A DNA stretch of 64,000 bases from M3007 sp964589365 (GTDB taxonomy: Bacteria; Bacteroidota; Bacteroidia; Chitinophagales; Saprospiraceae), in assembly GCA_964589365.1 (NCBI GenBank), contig CAZPTQ010000001.1:1-64000 (forward strand), written 5' to 3'. Positions 33,187 through 42,429 of this stretch are shown here, piece after piece (position 1 is the first letter of the stretch; every line of letters starts with the position of its first letter). Below the pieces are notes generated by a model that did not search any database, was not told the DNA's origin, and saw nothing but the letters and a program-made list of their open reading frames with translations. Made by a program: the position numbers and the translations under genes.

Positions 33187-34974
33187 ATGAATCAGTTTTT
33201 CAAGTTCCTTTTCGCTTCGTGTCTGGGCACAGCCCTTGCGCTTGGCCTACTTCTATTCCTCGGCATTGGCTGGGCAGCAAGCATGGCAGGCAGCGCCTCA
33301 AAAAAAGAAAAAGTAAAAATCGGCGCCAACACGGTGCTCGAACTTGATCTCAAAAAAAGTATCCCGGAAAAAACCAATAACCTCCCGATGGACCCTTTTG
33401 ACTTCAATCAAAAAGACGTGCTTGGGCTTTCTGACATGGTAAGCGCTATCCAGCACGCAAAAGAGGATCCTGACATCAAAGGCATTTACCTCAATGCGCC
33501 CATTGTTATGATAGGCAAGGCCAGTTCTGCAACCTTGCGCAACGCCTTGGCTGATTTTCGCTCCTCTGGAAAATTTATTGTTTCCTATGCAAATTATTAC
33601 ACCCAAGGCGCCTATTACATCGCTTCTGTAGCCGATAGTGTAATGATGAGCCCGCAAGGTGTGGTAGACTTTAGGGGTTATTCAAGTACCATTACCTATT
33701 TCAAGGGAATGCTCGATAAACTGGATGTGCAGATGCGTATATTCTATTGCGGGAAATACAAAAGTGCCACAGAGCCGTTCCGTGCAGACAAAATGAGTGC
33801 GGAAAACCGTCTGCAAATCCGTGAATATATCACCCCGCTCTACGACATTTTTATCAAAGACGTGGCCAACAGTCGTAACATATCAGAAACTGAACTTCGC
33901 CAAATAGCCGAGCGATACGATGGTTTCAGTGCCGAAAAAGCAAAGCAGACACGTTTGATTGACCGCTTTGCTTATGAAGATGAAGTGTTTGCAATGATCA
34001 AAACCCGCATTGGGCTTTCGGAAAAAGAAAAACTTAACCGCGTCAGCCTGGAAGAATATTTTGAGGCGCGTGGAAAAAAGACAAACTTTTCTGTCAAGGA
34101 CAAAATCGCCGTGGTGTATGCCGAAGGCGAAATCCATGATGGGGATGAGGGCGATCCTGGAACGATTCTCGATGGGAAATATGTAAAAATGCTGCGCAAA
34201 ATTCGCAAAGACCCGAGCATAAAAGCCATCGTGTTGCGCGTCAATTCGCCCGGCGGCAGTTCGCTTGCCAGCGACAACATCCTCCGCGAACTTGACCTTT
34301 GCCGACAAGCCGGTAAACCCGTAGTGGTCAGTATGGGCGACGTGGCGGCATCCGGTGGTTATTACATAGCCTGCCATGCAGACAGCATTTTTGCCGAACC
34401 TGCTACTATTACAGGTTCCATCGGTGTGTTCGGCATGATCCCGATTTTGGAAAAAACCATGCGCAACAAGCTTGGAATCACCTTCGATACCGTGCGTACC
34501 CAAAAATTTTCGGCGTTTGGCAGCACAGTGTATGACTTTTCACCTGAGGAGAGCCAACTTATTCAAAATCGGGTGGATTGGATCTATCAAGATTTTATTG
34601 GGAAAGTTGCCACAGGTCGCCACCGTACCCCTGAGCAAATCAACGAAATTGCACAAGGCCGTGTATGGTCTGCTGCGAAGGCAAAAGAAATCGGCCTTGT
34701 GGACGATCTTGGCGGGCTTGACCGGGCACTTGCTGCCGCAGCCAAACTTGCGAACCTTGAAAAATACCGTACCACAGAATACCCGCAGACTAAAACTGGC
34801 CTGGAACAGTTTTTAGACCAGATCATGAACAAAAAAGAGCGCGACGACAGCGTGAAAGCCTGGGCCATTCGCCAGGAGCTGGGCGAGTTTTATCCGATTT
34901 ACAAAACCGTGCAGGGCTTCCGGCAGAACAATGGGATTTTATTTCGAATGCCTTATGAATTGAGTGTGAATTGA
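33187..34974 (+). CDS. sppA: Signal peptide peptidase SppA, long form
   Basis: A 595-residue membrane-anchored serine protease that degrades cleaved signal peptides. A single N-terminal helix (FLFASCLGTALALGLLLFLGIGWAASM) anchors it, and two homologous ClpP-like domains follow. The general-base lysine sits in FYCGKYKSATEPFR in the first domain and the nucleophilic serine in GDVAASGGYYIACHADSI in the second, as in the 67-kDa enterobacterial enzyme. The glycine motif VNSPGGSSLASD is also present. The 205 bases before it contain no other gene. A convergent transporter gene ends 12 bp after its stop. Confidence 0.9.
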   Translation: MNQFFKFLFASCLGTALALGLLLFLGIGWAASMAGSASKKEKVKIGANTVLELDLKKSIPEKTNNLPMDPFDFNQKDVLGLSDMVSAIQHAKEDPDIKGIYLNAPIVMIGKASSATLRNALADFRSSGKFIVSYANYYTQGAYYIASVADSVMMSPQGVVDFRGYSSTITYFKGMLDKLDVQMRIFYCGKYKSATEPFRADKMSAENRLQIREYITPLYDIFIKDVANSRNISETELRQIAERYDGFSAEKAKQTRLIDRFAYEDEVFAMIKTRIGLSEKEKLNRVSLEEYFEARGKKTNFSVKDKIAVVYAEGEIHDGDEGDPGTILDGKYVKMLRKIRKDPSIKAIVLRVNSPGGSSLASDNILRELDLCRQAGKPVVVSMGDVAASGGYYIACHADSIFAEPATITGSIGVFGMIPILEKTMRNKLGITFDTVRTQKFSAFGSTVYDFSPEESQLIQNRVDWIYQDFIGKVATGRHRTPEQINEIAQGRVWSAAKAKEIGLVDDLGGLDRALAAAAKLANLEKYRTTEYPQTKTGLEQFLDQIMNKKERDDSVKAWAIRQELGEFYPIYKTVQGFRQNNGILFRMPYELSVN

Positions 34975-34986
34975 TTGAAGTCAATT

Positions 34987-36522
34987 TCAATCTGCAACTT
35001 CAGTATCCCGTTTGTTTGGCAAGTAAAAGAACCCAATAAGAAAACATACCCCCGCGATAACAATCGGATACCAAAGCCCCACGAATGGATCGCCCGCAGG
35101 ATTTTCTGTTGTTTTAGAAACGTCAACCAGCCGTGTAGCAATGAGTGGGGTAAGTCCGCCAAAAATACCGTTGCCAATGTGATATGGCAGCGACATGGAC
35201 GTGTATCGAATACGCGTTGGGAATAGTTCCACCAAAAATGCCGCAATGGGGCCATAGACCATCGTGACATAAAGGATTTGGAGAAAAACGAGGAGGGTTA
35301 TAATCCAAAAAGTACTGGAATCAAGCCAGACAGTTTGAATGACCGCAATAGTTGGCCTTTTAGCGATGTCGGCAAAAACGGTTCTTTTCTCCACTGTTTT
35401 GAATGCCGCGCCGTCTATGCGTTGTTTCCAGATAGTATTGACAATCAAAGAGTCGCCATTGGAAGCAACTGAAATCACAGGTTCAACAATGTGCGTAGTT
35501 TTTATAAAAGTTGGCTGCGCCAAATGATGCATCGCTTGGTAAATTGGCCGATACGTCAGCACAGCCAACAACATCCCCGCCAACATGATGGGTTTGCGCC
35601 CAATCCGGTCGCTCAATGCACCGAACACCAAGAAAAATGGCGTTGCTGCTAAAATGGCGATAATCAGGATGTAGCGTGTCTGCTCAAACTCCACGCCCAA
35701 TGTCCGCTCAATAAAAGTCTGCGCATAAAACTGCCCCGTGTACCACACTACGCCCTGACCCATCACCGCGCCAAAAAGTGCCAACAGCACCAGTTTGAGG
35801 TTGGGCTTTTTGGTGAAAGATTCTTTCAGCGGGTTTTTCGAGATTTTCCCTTCGGCCTTTATTTTAGAGAACAAGGGCGATTCCGCCATTTTCAAGCGGA
35901 TGTAGACCGAAACAAGGACCAGGACAATAGAAGCCCAGAACGGCACCCGCCAGCCCCAATCGTTGAACACCGTATCGCCTAAGGAATTTTTGGTAGTCAG
36001 TATCACACCCAAGGAGAGAAACAAGCCCAAAGTAGCCGTCGTCTGAATGAACGAGGTATAATATCCACGGCGGTTTTCGGGCGAATGTTCTGCCACATAC
36101 GTTGCTGCGCCGCCGTACTCGCCGCCCAAAGCAAGCCCTTGTATGAGGCGCAAGGCCAATATGATGCAAGGTGCGGCAAAGCCAATTTCCTTGTAAGTCG
36201 GCACAAAGCCAATGGCAAAAGTGGATACGCCCATCAACAGCAGGGTGACCAAAAATGTGTATTTTCGCCCTACCAGATCACCCAAGCGGCCAAACACCAG
36301 TGCGCCGAATGGCCGAACCACAAAACCGGCAGCGAAGGTGGCCAAAGCGGCCAGGAACGCTGCAGTTGGATTATCTGATGGAAAAAACTGGACAGCGATG
36401 ATGGGCGCCAGCGCGCCATAAATGTAAAAATCGTACCACTCGATCAAGGTGCCCAGTGAACTGGCGAAGATCACCTTCATCAGTTCCCAGCCTGATTTTT
36501 TTTCGTTGTTGTTCATGCCCAT
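34987..36522 (-). CDS. MFS transporter, metabolite:H+ symporter type
   Basis: A 511-residue major facilitator superfamily transporter. ASSLGTLIEWYDFYIYGALAP is the hallmark first helix of the metabolite:proton symporter group (ProP, ShiA, KgtP), followed by RPFGALVFGRLGDLVGRKYTFL (MFS motif A) and RLIQGLALGGEYGGAATYVAEH. Twelve helices are expected; a hydrophilic insertion of about 80 residues (HHLAQPTFIKTTHIVEP ... RPTIAVIQTVWLD) between helices 8 and 9 is larger than in typical members. Substrates in the group include proline, betaine, shikimate and 2-oxoglutarate; which applies is not visible. An alternative ATG lies two codons downstream. Confidence 0.85.
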   Translation of the reverse strand: MGMNNNEKKSGWELMKVIFASSLGTLIEWYDFYIYGALAPIIAVQFFPSDNPTAAFLAALATFAAGFVVRPFGALVFGRLGDLVGRKYTFLVTLLLMGVSTFAIGFVPTYKEIGFAAPCIILALRLIQGLALGGEYGGAATYVAEHSPENRRGYYTSFIQTTATLGLFLSLGVILTTKNSLGDTVFNDWGWRVPFWASIVLVLVSVYIRLKMAESPLFSKIKAEGKISKNPLKESFTKKPNLKLVLLALFGAVMGQGVVWYTGQFYAQTFIERTLGVEFEQTRYILIIAILAATPFFLVFGALSDRIGRKPIMLAGMLLAVLTYRPIYQAMHHLAQPTFIKTTHIVEPVISVASNGDSLIVNTIWKQRIDGAAFKTVEKRTVFADIAKRPTIAVIQTVWLDSSTFWIITLLVFLQILYVTMVYGPIAAFLVELFPTRIRYTSMSLPYHIGNGIFGGLTPLIATRLVDVSKTTENPAGDPFVGLWYPIVIAGVCFLIGFFYLPNKRDTEVAD

Positions 36523-36577
36523 ATTTTCTGCAGGGCAAAAGTGGTGTTTTCAAGTTAAAAACCCAGCCTTTGGAAGA

Positions 36578-37678
36578 TTATTCATTGCCGTGTTGGGATT
36601 TCCGCCATGCGCTTACCAACATCAACACTTCCTCATAATTGAGCATACCAGATTCAATGCCCTGCGCTTTCAAATAAGAATCATAGACCTCATACCGAAT
36701 GGCTGGCGCGAGCTCCTTGAACTTCCGGTGTTGTGCACGAATGGCGTGTTCATCGGCTACTATGCCCTTGGGAATGAATGGTTTAAATTGGGACAGGTAT
36801 CGCTCGGGGTCGCTATCCAAACAAGCACGGGCCACGGTTTCCCAATAATCCAGTCGGGCGCAATATGCGATGTAGGCATTTGAATGTTGAGCGCACACCA
36901 CATATGCAATAAAGTTACAAACCCCTTCATCCGTAAAACCATAACCGTGGCTCATTTCGTGGGCCATTGAAGGCAATTTTCGCAAAGGGTGCATGCCCGC
37001 TTCTAGGTTGCCTTCACCGATGAAAGGCCAGTAAATGCCGGAGGCGCCAAATTTGAACAAGGTGCCTTCCGGATAAATGAAACGCCCGCGGACCCTGCCC
37101 CACACCGGGAAATACTCGCTTGCAAGCCATTTTTCTACTGCTTCACGGATGGTATCTTCAGCATGAGAGGGCCACAATCGCTGATCGTTCAAGGCAGTGG
37201 TGTCGTCTCCCACCAGCGTTTTTCGTAGAGAGTCCACGGCTCGTGTTTCGGATCTGAGTTCCTGCCAAAGCGCGGTTGAATCAAGAGGCTGCACATCCAA
37301 TCTCATTTGCGTTTCCAAAGGAATGCGAGCATAATTGAACGCCCACAGCCAGAAGAACCATCCAACCAGAAATCCTGCAAACCCGGCGATACGACTAAAC
37401 CAGTATGTCAATTTGGGCTTCCAAGTCACCTGCCTTGGGCGGGACCTGTACATCATGATCCAAAACAACATTACGCCGATCCAAAATAAATAAAAAGCGG
37501 GGAATGGCAATTGCCCAGTAGTCCAATCAAAACCACGGCGAACCCACTGGAAAAGTCCCCGGCTGTACCATTTTTCAACGAACTCGGGATATTGGTGTGC
37601 TACAAGGTTGAGCAACAAGGTGCTCAAGCCAAATATAGCCCAAAAACCTGACCGGGACAGGGGTGTTGAAAATTTCAT
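36578..37678 (-). CDS. DUF3810 membrane protein with HExxH motif
   Basis: A 366-residue membrane protein of the DUF3810 family. Three hydrophobic helices occupy the first 120 residues; the large extracytoplasmic domain contains SMAHEMSHGYGFTDEGVCNFIAY, where HEMSH is an HExxH zinc-peptidase motif and the downstream Glu of DEG is a candidate third ligand. It is therefore probably an integral membrane metallopeptidase, but no substrate is known to me. ATG 37678 (MKFSTPLSRSGF) is preferred; the open frame extends 48 codons further but without hydrophobic or conserved sequence. It lies 55 bp from the divergent start of the MHS transporter's own transcript direction (same strand, upstream). Confidence 0.75.
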   Translation of the reverse strand: MKFSTPLSRSGFWAIFGLSTLLLNLVAHQYPEFVEKWYSRGLFQWVRRGFDWTTGQLPFPAFYLFWIGVMLFWIMMYRSRPRQVTWKPKLTYWFSRIAGFAGFLVGWFFWLWAFNYARIPLETQMRLDVQPLDSTALWQELRSETRAVDSLRKTLVGDDTTALNDQRLWPSHAEDTIREAVEKWLASEYFPVWGRVRGRFIYPEGTLFKFGASGIYWPFIGEGNLEAGMHPLRKLPSMAHEMSHGYGFTDEGVCNFIAYVVCAQHSNAYIAYCARLDYWETVARACLDSDPERYLSQFKPFIPKGIVADEHAIRAQHRKFKELAPAIRYEVYDSYLKAQGIESGMLNYEEVLMLVSAWRKSQHGNE

Positions 37679-37916
37679 GGTGAAATGGCTGGTTTTTCGG
37701 CGCAAGTTCAGTAGAAATTTGGCTCGACAAATAGATTTAAGCATCTGGCCAAAATAGGCGGGGCGCGCAACAAAGAAGAAACAAAAACAACGACCATACC
37801 CGTAAAAACACCCGATTTTCAAAGCACCGTATTTTTACTGGCAAAATATCAGAAGTGAATTGCCACTTTTGTGCCAGCATTTTTTCAATTCAACTTTCAA
37901 CAATCAATATTCTATT

Positions 37917-38387
37917 ATGAGAAAATTAATTAAACCAGCGCTTTTTATTGTCTGCACCTTCATTTTAAACACGGCATTTGCGCAAAAGGATTGGCGTTGG
38001 GACGACCATGGTGTCGGCTTCAGTGCTCCTTCAAACTTGCGGGTCACGACCAACAATGCACAGGAATTTGGTGCCGAAGGCAGTGATATAATATTGGCTA
38101 TTTATGTGGAACAAGACGGGGAGGTTACAAAAGAAACCCTGGCCGATGCACTCGTAGTCGCTGCAGAAGAAATGGAATACGACAACATCACTGCTGTGGA
38201 TGAACTGCAAATTCATGATTTCAAAGGCTACTTTGTTGAAGGGACAAAGGATGGAGTTGGTGCATTTATCCTCACTTTGCTCGATGAAAAAAGCAGCACA
38301 AACCTTGTTGTAGTCATTGCCTATACTAGTGCCGCAGCCCGGGATAAAGCCATTGCCATAGGGGATTCGTTTTATGCGTATGATTGA
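37917..38387 (+). CDS. Secreted protein of unknown function
   Basis: A 156-residue protein with a signal peptide (LIKPALFIVCTFILNTAFAQ). The mature domain starts WRWDDHGVGFSAPSNLRV and alternates strands and helices (DIILAIYVEQDG, VVAAEEMEYDNI, AFILTLLDEKSSTNLVVVIAYTS), consistent with a small alpha/beta periplasmic domain. No family recognised. ATG 37917 is chosen to place the signal peptide at the N-terminus. Convergent with the DUF4139 gene 17 bp downstream. Confidence 0.55.
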   Translation: MRKLIKPALFIVCTFILNTAFAQKDWRWDDHGVGFSAPSNLRVTTNNAQEFGAEGSDIILAIYVEQDGEVTKETLADALVVAAEEMEYDNITAVDELQIHDFKGYFVEGTKDGVGAFILTLLDEKSSTNLVVVIAYTSAAARDKAIAIGDSFYAYD

Positions 38388-38404
38388 ACTCGGCAGGCTA
38401 TTAG

Positions 38405-40108
38405 CTATTGCCTGAACGTCCCCACGGCTTTGTCTTTCGGGTATTTTACCGAATAGCTAAATCTTACACGTTTGTTCTGGTTAGCTGGTATTTCAATCTC
38501 CCATTTTAGTTTTCCAAACTCACTGTTGTAGGCAGCTCCTTCAGACTCCAACAATTCGACGACGATTTCCTTTTGCTTCGAAACCGGTACTTGATCCAAT
38601 ATCTCCACTTTGATTGGGATGGATTTATTGTTTTTTATGGCTATTTCGTAGGTGTAAGTCTCTTTTATCGTGTTGCTGAATACCTTGCGCTTTTCAGTGA
38701 AATCCTTGGGCTGCACACGCTTGACCGTGATTTGCTCGTCGCGACCCAAAGAGAGCAAAAGCGTATCACTCACGGTATGGGGGTTCACGGTTGTTTGGCC
38801 GATGTAGGTATCTTGATAAAAAATGTTTGCTACACCAGGAAGTAGGTTGAAACGGCCATAATCTGTAATTTTTGCCAACAGGAATACTGAAGGCTCGAGT
38901 TTGGGCACCGCGTGGTATTCGTATTCTGCGGGAACATCTTGCTCGTCTACTGTTACGATATTGTCTTGCCCATCGGCCAGGATGTCTTGAGGATTGGGCA
39001 AGTCGAAATTGGTGACCAAGTCATCGCCGCCGCCTTCGGTTGCGGGAGGCTGAAAAACTATTTCTTCCAGCGCTCTGTCGTCTTCTCCACCTGCGCCACG
39101 CGCCATATCCCTGGGCACTGAAGATGCGGGAGCCTGCACCATATTGTAAGTGTTCATATCTTTTTTCGCAAGGTCCAATTGTTGCTGATAAGCATACACC
39201 GGGCGGAAATCCACAAAAACAGGCGTGAGAATAGGGCGATCGTTGTTGGCCAAAGGGTTGGCCGTGGAAAGCTGGAGTTTCACGGCCTTCCAGTCAAAAC
39301 CCGACAGGTTGCGAATATTGGCCTTGTAAATGAGTCGCAGTGGCTTGTCCAGACCATCAGAGCGCAGGTCATATAGTGGGCTCCAGCTGGCTTGCGTGAT
39401 GAGGTAAGTACAAATGATTTCAACCGATTGAGCGGTCAAGGATTCTACTTTCAAGGTGATTTCGCCAGTGCTGTTGCCCATATTGGGCTGTATTTTTTGT
39501 AAATCCTGCTGCGTTTTCTGGTAGATCGCATTGGTTTTTCGCTCTTTGATGGCCAGTTGCAACAAACGGTCTTTTATTTCCAACAGGCGCTGTCGGTAAA
39601 AAGCGGAAAGTTCGCGCAACTCAGTCACAGTGAGCGTTCTGGCACTATTTGGGCTATCGGTGGTCGTCCCGATTTGATCCAATTTTCGTTCGATAACGGC
39701 TTGTTCTTGCCCTAACACTTCACGTTCGTCGCGGATACGGGTGAACTCGTCGCCAAGCAAAACGAGCGAATCGCGGAGAAGAGGGGCACGAGGGTTTTCA
39801 GGTGCTGGACCGGGCGTTTTGAGTTGGAAAGTAGCTGCAATGAGCGTGGCGCCGCCCTTGATTTTTACCTGTAAACTGTTTGGGTTGAAATAAGGCGAGA
39901 GGTTTTCAAAAATCACCTCTGATTTCCCAGCAGGGATTTTGACCGTCGCAACACTGCTGATTTTCGCGCCGGAACGATAGACGGTTACTTCAGAAATAAT
40001 GGGAGAAACCCCGCCTTGGGTAAGACAATGGCGGGTAAAGCGGTTGTCAGCGCTAAGTTTTTGAGAAAGAAGGATGAGGAAGAATAGGAAGCATTGTGTT
40101 GTGCGCAT
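38405..40108 (-). CDS. DUF4139 (MuiA-like) secreted protein
   Basis: A 567-residue exported protein of the DUF4139/mucoidy-inhibitor A-like family. A signal peptide (TTQCFLFFLILLSQKLSA) precedes the N-terminal DUF4140 region (SEVTVYRSGAKISSVATVKIPAGKSEVIFENLSP), then a coiled coil (about residues 120-200), then the beta-rich DUF4139 domain (ASWSPLYDLRS, FDWKAVKLQLSTANP, VLDQVPVSKQKEIVVELLE, RVRFSYSVKYPKD). The family is widespread in Bacteroidota with unknown function. ATG 40108 is preferred over 40171, since upstream residues are not hydrophobic. A conserved palindrome lies 74 bp upstream. Confidence 0.8.
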   Translation of the reverse strand: MRTTQCFLFFLILLSQKLSADNRFTRHCLTQGGVSPIISEVTVYRSGAKISSVATVKIPAGKSEVIFENLSPYFNPNSLQVKIKGGATLIAATFQLKTPGPAPENPRAPLLRDSLVLLGDEFTRIRDEREVLGQEQAVIERKLDQIGTTTDSPNSARTLTVTELRELSAFYRQRLLEIKDRLLQLAIKERKTNAIYQKTQQDLQKIQPNMGNSTGEITLKVESLTAQSVEIICTYLITQASWSPLYDLRSDGLDKPLRLIYKANIRNLSGFDWKAVKLQLSTANPLANNDRPILTPVFVDFRPVYAYQQQLDLAKKDMNTYNMVQAPASSVPRDMARGAGGEDDRALEEIVFQPPATEGGGDDLVTNFDLPNPQDILADGQDNIVTVDEQDVPAEYEYHAVPKLEPSVFLLAKITDYGRFNLLPGVANIFYQDTYIGQTTVNPHTVSDTLLLSLGRDEQITVKRVQPKDFTEKRKVFSNTIKETYTYEIAIKNNKSIPIKVEILDQVPVSKQKEIVVELLESEGAAYNSEFGKLKWEIEIPANQNKRVRFSYSVKYPKDKAVGTFRQ

Positions 40109-40181
40109 TGGTCTGTGTGTTTGGTGAACTGATTTTGGCCGCAACGATGTTGCAGGGGCGCAAAAATCCACACAGTGATAC

Positions 40182-40220
40182 TACAAACCTCGTAGGTTTC
40201 AAAAACCTACGAGGTTTGTA
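40182..40220. repeat. Perfect 18-bp-arm palindrome overlapping a gene end
   Basis: TACAAACCTCGTAGGTTT (40182-40199) and its exact complement 40203-40220 enclose a 3-base loop. I know this ACCTCGTAGGT hairpin as a frequent sequence in Bacteroidota intergenic DNA (recollection, not a search). Here it provides the last codons and the TAG stop (40207-40209) of the AntA-like gene. Confidence 0.75.
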
Positions 40221-40551
40221 CAAAAAGATTCATCTGCCCATTATGGGCAAACACATCCAACATACGGGCATATTTGAGTTTATCCTTGCTGTTGGTGCGC
40301 AAAGCGATGAGTTTGGCGAGTTCGAGCGTGAGGTAGAAATCTTCTAGCGGCTCGCCAGGACGTGGGCGCTTGGCAAAATCCCGGTAAGGTTGTGGGCGAC
40401 GAATGCCGTCGGCAAACTCGTACACGTCTCGCAGCCAGCGACGGATTTGACCGCCATACTGCCGAACAGGGAGTTTGAGTGTACTGTGGAGGTTTGAAGC
40501 AGCAACGACTTTCGTGCCTTTTTTGCTTTCTAAAACTTCAAGTTGTGGCAT
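40207..40551 (-). CDS. AntA/AntB antirepressor-like protein
   Basis: A 114-residue protein resembling the N-terminal domain of phage AntA/AntB antirepressors: KVVAASNLHSTLKLPVRQYGGQIRRWL (the 'ars-L-H-x-x-L' helix and 'W' helix), a mid part PYRDFAK, and DFYLTLELAKLIALRTNSKDKLKYARML (the 'dyhLtldmAKelal' block). It lacks any further domain, and its last residues VQTS plus stop are read from an inserted palindrome, so the original C-terminus may be lost. It has a consensus promoter with an overlapping inverted repeat, suggesting autoregulation (inference). No phage genes are nearby; it may be a domesticated regulator. Confidence 0.5.
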   Translation of the reverse strand: MPQLEVLESKKGTKVVAASNLHSTLKLPVRQYGGQIRRWLRDVYEFADGIRRPQPYRDFAKRPRPGEPLEDFYLTLELAKLIALRTNSKDKLKYARMLDVFAHNGQMNLFVQTS

Positions 40552-40583
40552 AACCTGTTTGTTTTGTTACACTTAAGACGGCA

Positions 40584-40615
40584 CAAATATAAACAAGTTG
40601 TTTACAACAAACAAA
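40584..40615 (-). promoter_or_regulatory. Consensus promoter of the AntA-like gene with possible operator
   Basis: On the minus strand TTTG (40615-40612) and TATATTTG (40591-40584) are separated by exactly 20 bp, a full match to the Bacteroidota consensus. The spacer contains GTTGT-AA-ACAAC, a perfect 5-2-5 dyad flanked by further TTGT/ACAA words, which could bind a dimeric regulator. Confidence 0.6.
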
Positions 40616-40660
40616 TTGTATGGTATTTTTTGAAAAATATTTTAGCAACCTTTTTTTGCT

Positions 40661-40713
40661 GTTGTTGGTGTTTCAAGCCTTAGCCTGACGGCTATGGCGA
40701 GGACGCCAACAAC
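40661..40713. repeat. Imperfect palindrome of the ACCCGCC/CTTAGCC family
   Basis: Arms GTTGTTGGTGT (40661-40671) and ACGCCAACAAC (40703-40713) match at 10 of 11 positions; inside, GCCTTAGCC and GGCTATGGC pair imperfectly. The words CCTTAGCC and GGCTATGGCG are shared with the elements at 42645-42703 and 63023-63062. Confidence 0.5.
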
Positions 40714-40755
40714 GGCTGGATAATGAATTAGATTTTCTGGCGTGAAGGTAGGGGC

Positions 40756-40784
40756 TGATAGTCTCACTTGAAGTGAGACTATCA
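40756..40784. repeat. Perfect 14-bp-arm hairpin
   Basis: TGATAGTCTCACTT (40756-40769) is the exact complement of 40771-40784, with a single-base centre. It follows the minus-strand T9SS pseudogene by 14 bp and may have ended its transcript, although no long T run follows. Confidence 0.65.
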
Positions 40785-41909
40785 ATTATACTTCCCCCCT
40801 ACTGCTTCACCACCCGCCCGCTCTGCGTCTGCACCCCGTTCCACCTCAACTGCCACACATACATGCCCGCAGGCAGCTGTGACAGCGACAGGTAAGTGTC
40901 AAAATCCCGAAGCCAGGCCGATTGGACCTCGCGGCCAAAAAGGTCGTACAGCACAAAATGGGGAGACACGCCCACCAAAGCCGGCAAACTGACCCGTATC
41001 TCGCTCGAAAAAGGGTTGGGACTTACCTGCGCATGTGGCAATGCTGGCAACTCATATATACCCGTGGTGCCTACCACTACCTGACGGCAAAAAGTGTCGG
41101 CAGCATAAGCATTGCTCACGATGAGGCACACATTGTACGTACCCGGCAGTGCGTAAGTGTGTACAGGGTTCGTGTCCTGGCTCATGCTGCCATCCCCAAA
41201 ATCCCAATGCCATGCGGTAGGCAGGTAAGACGATACATCTGTAAAGGTCACCTGCAGGGGAGCGAGCGTGTCCTCTATGTCATAGCGGAAAAGAGCGGAG
41301 GGCAGATTGTCTATCCCAAGGGTGTCGCAGGAAGATCCGTCTATGGGGCCGAGGCAGTAGTTGGGATAGTAGAGGCTTGGTGCTGAACAAGTCCCAGGCA
41401 ATTGAATGGAACGTTGGCGCAGACCGCATTCAACGCCTGGGCGGTTGGGGAAATCCACAATGTGCATATAAGAACTTCCAACCGCCCAAATATAGATCTT
41501 ACCGTCGGGGCCATGTTGCATATAGCCAAATACCGCGGGCACGTTGAATGAATCAACCGCCCCGTCCCATTCAGCAAGCGTTACTTTCGATGCACTCACG
41601 TTACTGGCTGACAAATCGTATTGACACAGCGTTTTGATACCGTTGCTGGTCGAGTAAAGAAAGCGGCTGTTCTGAGAAAATGACGCTGCGAAATTCCAAA
41701 TGCTGGTTTCTGGGAGAAAAAGAGGTTGGGAAAGCAGCCCTGAACAGCGGTCAAATTCGTATACTGCTTTCCCTACATTGGCATGATTGATCAGATAGCG
41801 TTGGCCGTCAGGCGAAAATTCTGACCAACCAAAATAGGTGTATTCATTCATTGCAGGATTATCCAAAACCTGTTCCCATGGGCCTTCCAGTCCGTAGGGG
41901 GTCAGTAAC

Positions 41910-41943
41910 CACTACACTGCGATAGGTATATCGCAGTGTAGTG
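41910..41943. repeat. Perfect 15-bp-arm palindrome within the pseudogene
   Basis: CACTACACTGCGATA (41910-41924) and its exact complement (41929-41943) enclose GGTA. It lies inside the T9SS pseudogene, in frame, and its arm supplies the TAG stop at 41912-41914. The encoded residues here (TLHCDIPIAV) do not fit the PKD domain that precedes them, so it was likely inserted after the gene formed. Confidence 0.75.
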
Positions 41944-42413
41944 TGGGTGAAAAGAAAATTGGATTGACCAGATTTGAAGTGTTTCCATCACCAAAATTCC
42001 AGTTTTGGGCGGGGTAGGTTGAAAAGAATGTAACAGAGCAGCCATTTACGATATAACTAAACTCTCTGTCTGTGCAACCCGTAGTACATCTCACATAGAT
42101 TTGTTTTGTACAGGTGTACATCACCCCTCCAATTGTAACTGTGTGGGTTACGGTCCTTATTCCAGGATTAGTAACACCAAAAGTATGTATCGGTGTAGCA
42201 ATATTTGAGGTGGAGATTAATCCAGTACTATCTGATTGAAATGTCCAGAAATGTGTCATGCCGACTCCATTGCTGTAAGGCTGAAACTCTACATCGCATC
42301 CGGTAACCGTGAATGAGAAGTTTGCAAGCAGGTCACAGGGTTGAGCAAAAGACTATGAATTCATTCCGAATAGCAGGGCAAATATTAACCCTACTACTAA
42401 ATTCCTAGAATTT

Positions 42414-42429
42414 CGTTGGAGCGTTGGAG
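42414..42429. repeat. 8-bp tandem duplication
   Basis: CGTTGGAG occurs twice in tandem at 42414-42421 and 42422-42429 within the signal-peptide codons of the T9SS pseudogene. Deleting one copy restores one reading frame from ATG 42453 through the hydrophobic segment. Confidence 0.7.

Noticed and set aside
33883..34503. 206-residue minus-strand frame inside sppA
   Set aside because: Antisense to a catalytic domain with clear Ser/Lys motifs; composition typical of a shadow frame.
40799..42259. Two separate T9SS genes flanking the hairpin at 41910
   Set aside because: Both parts lie in one frame, and the total from ATG 42453 is 549 codons after removing the 8-bp duplication, so one broken gene is simpler.
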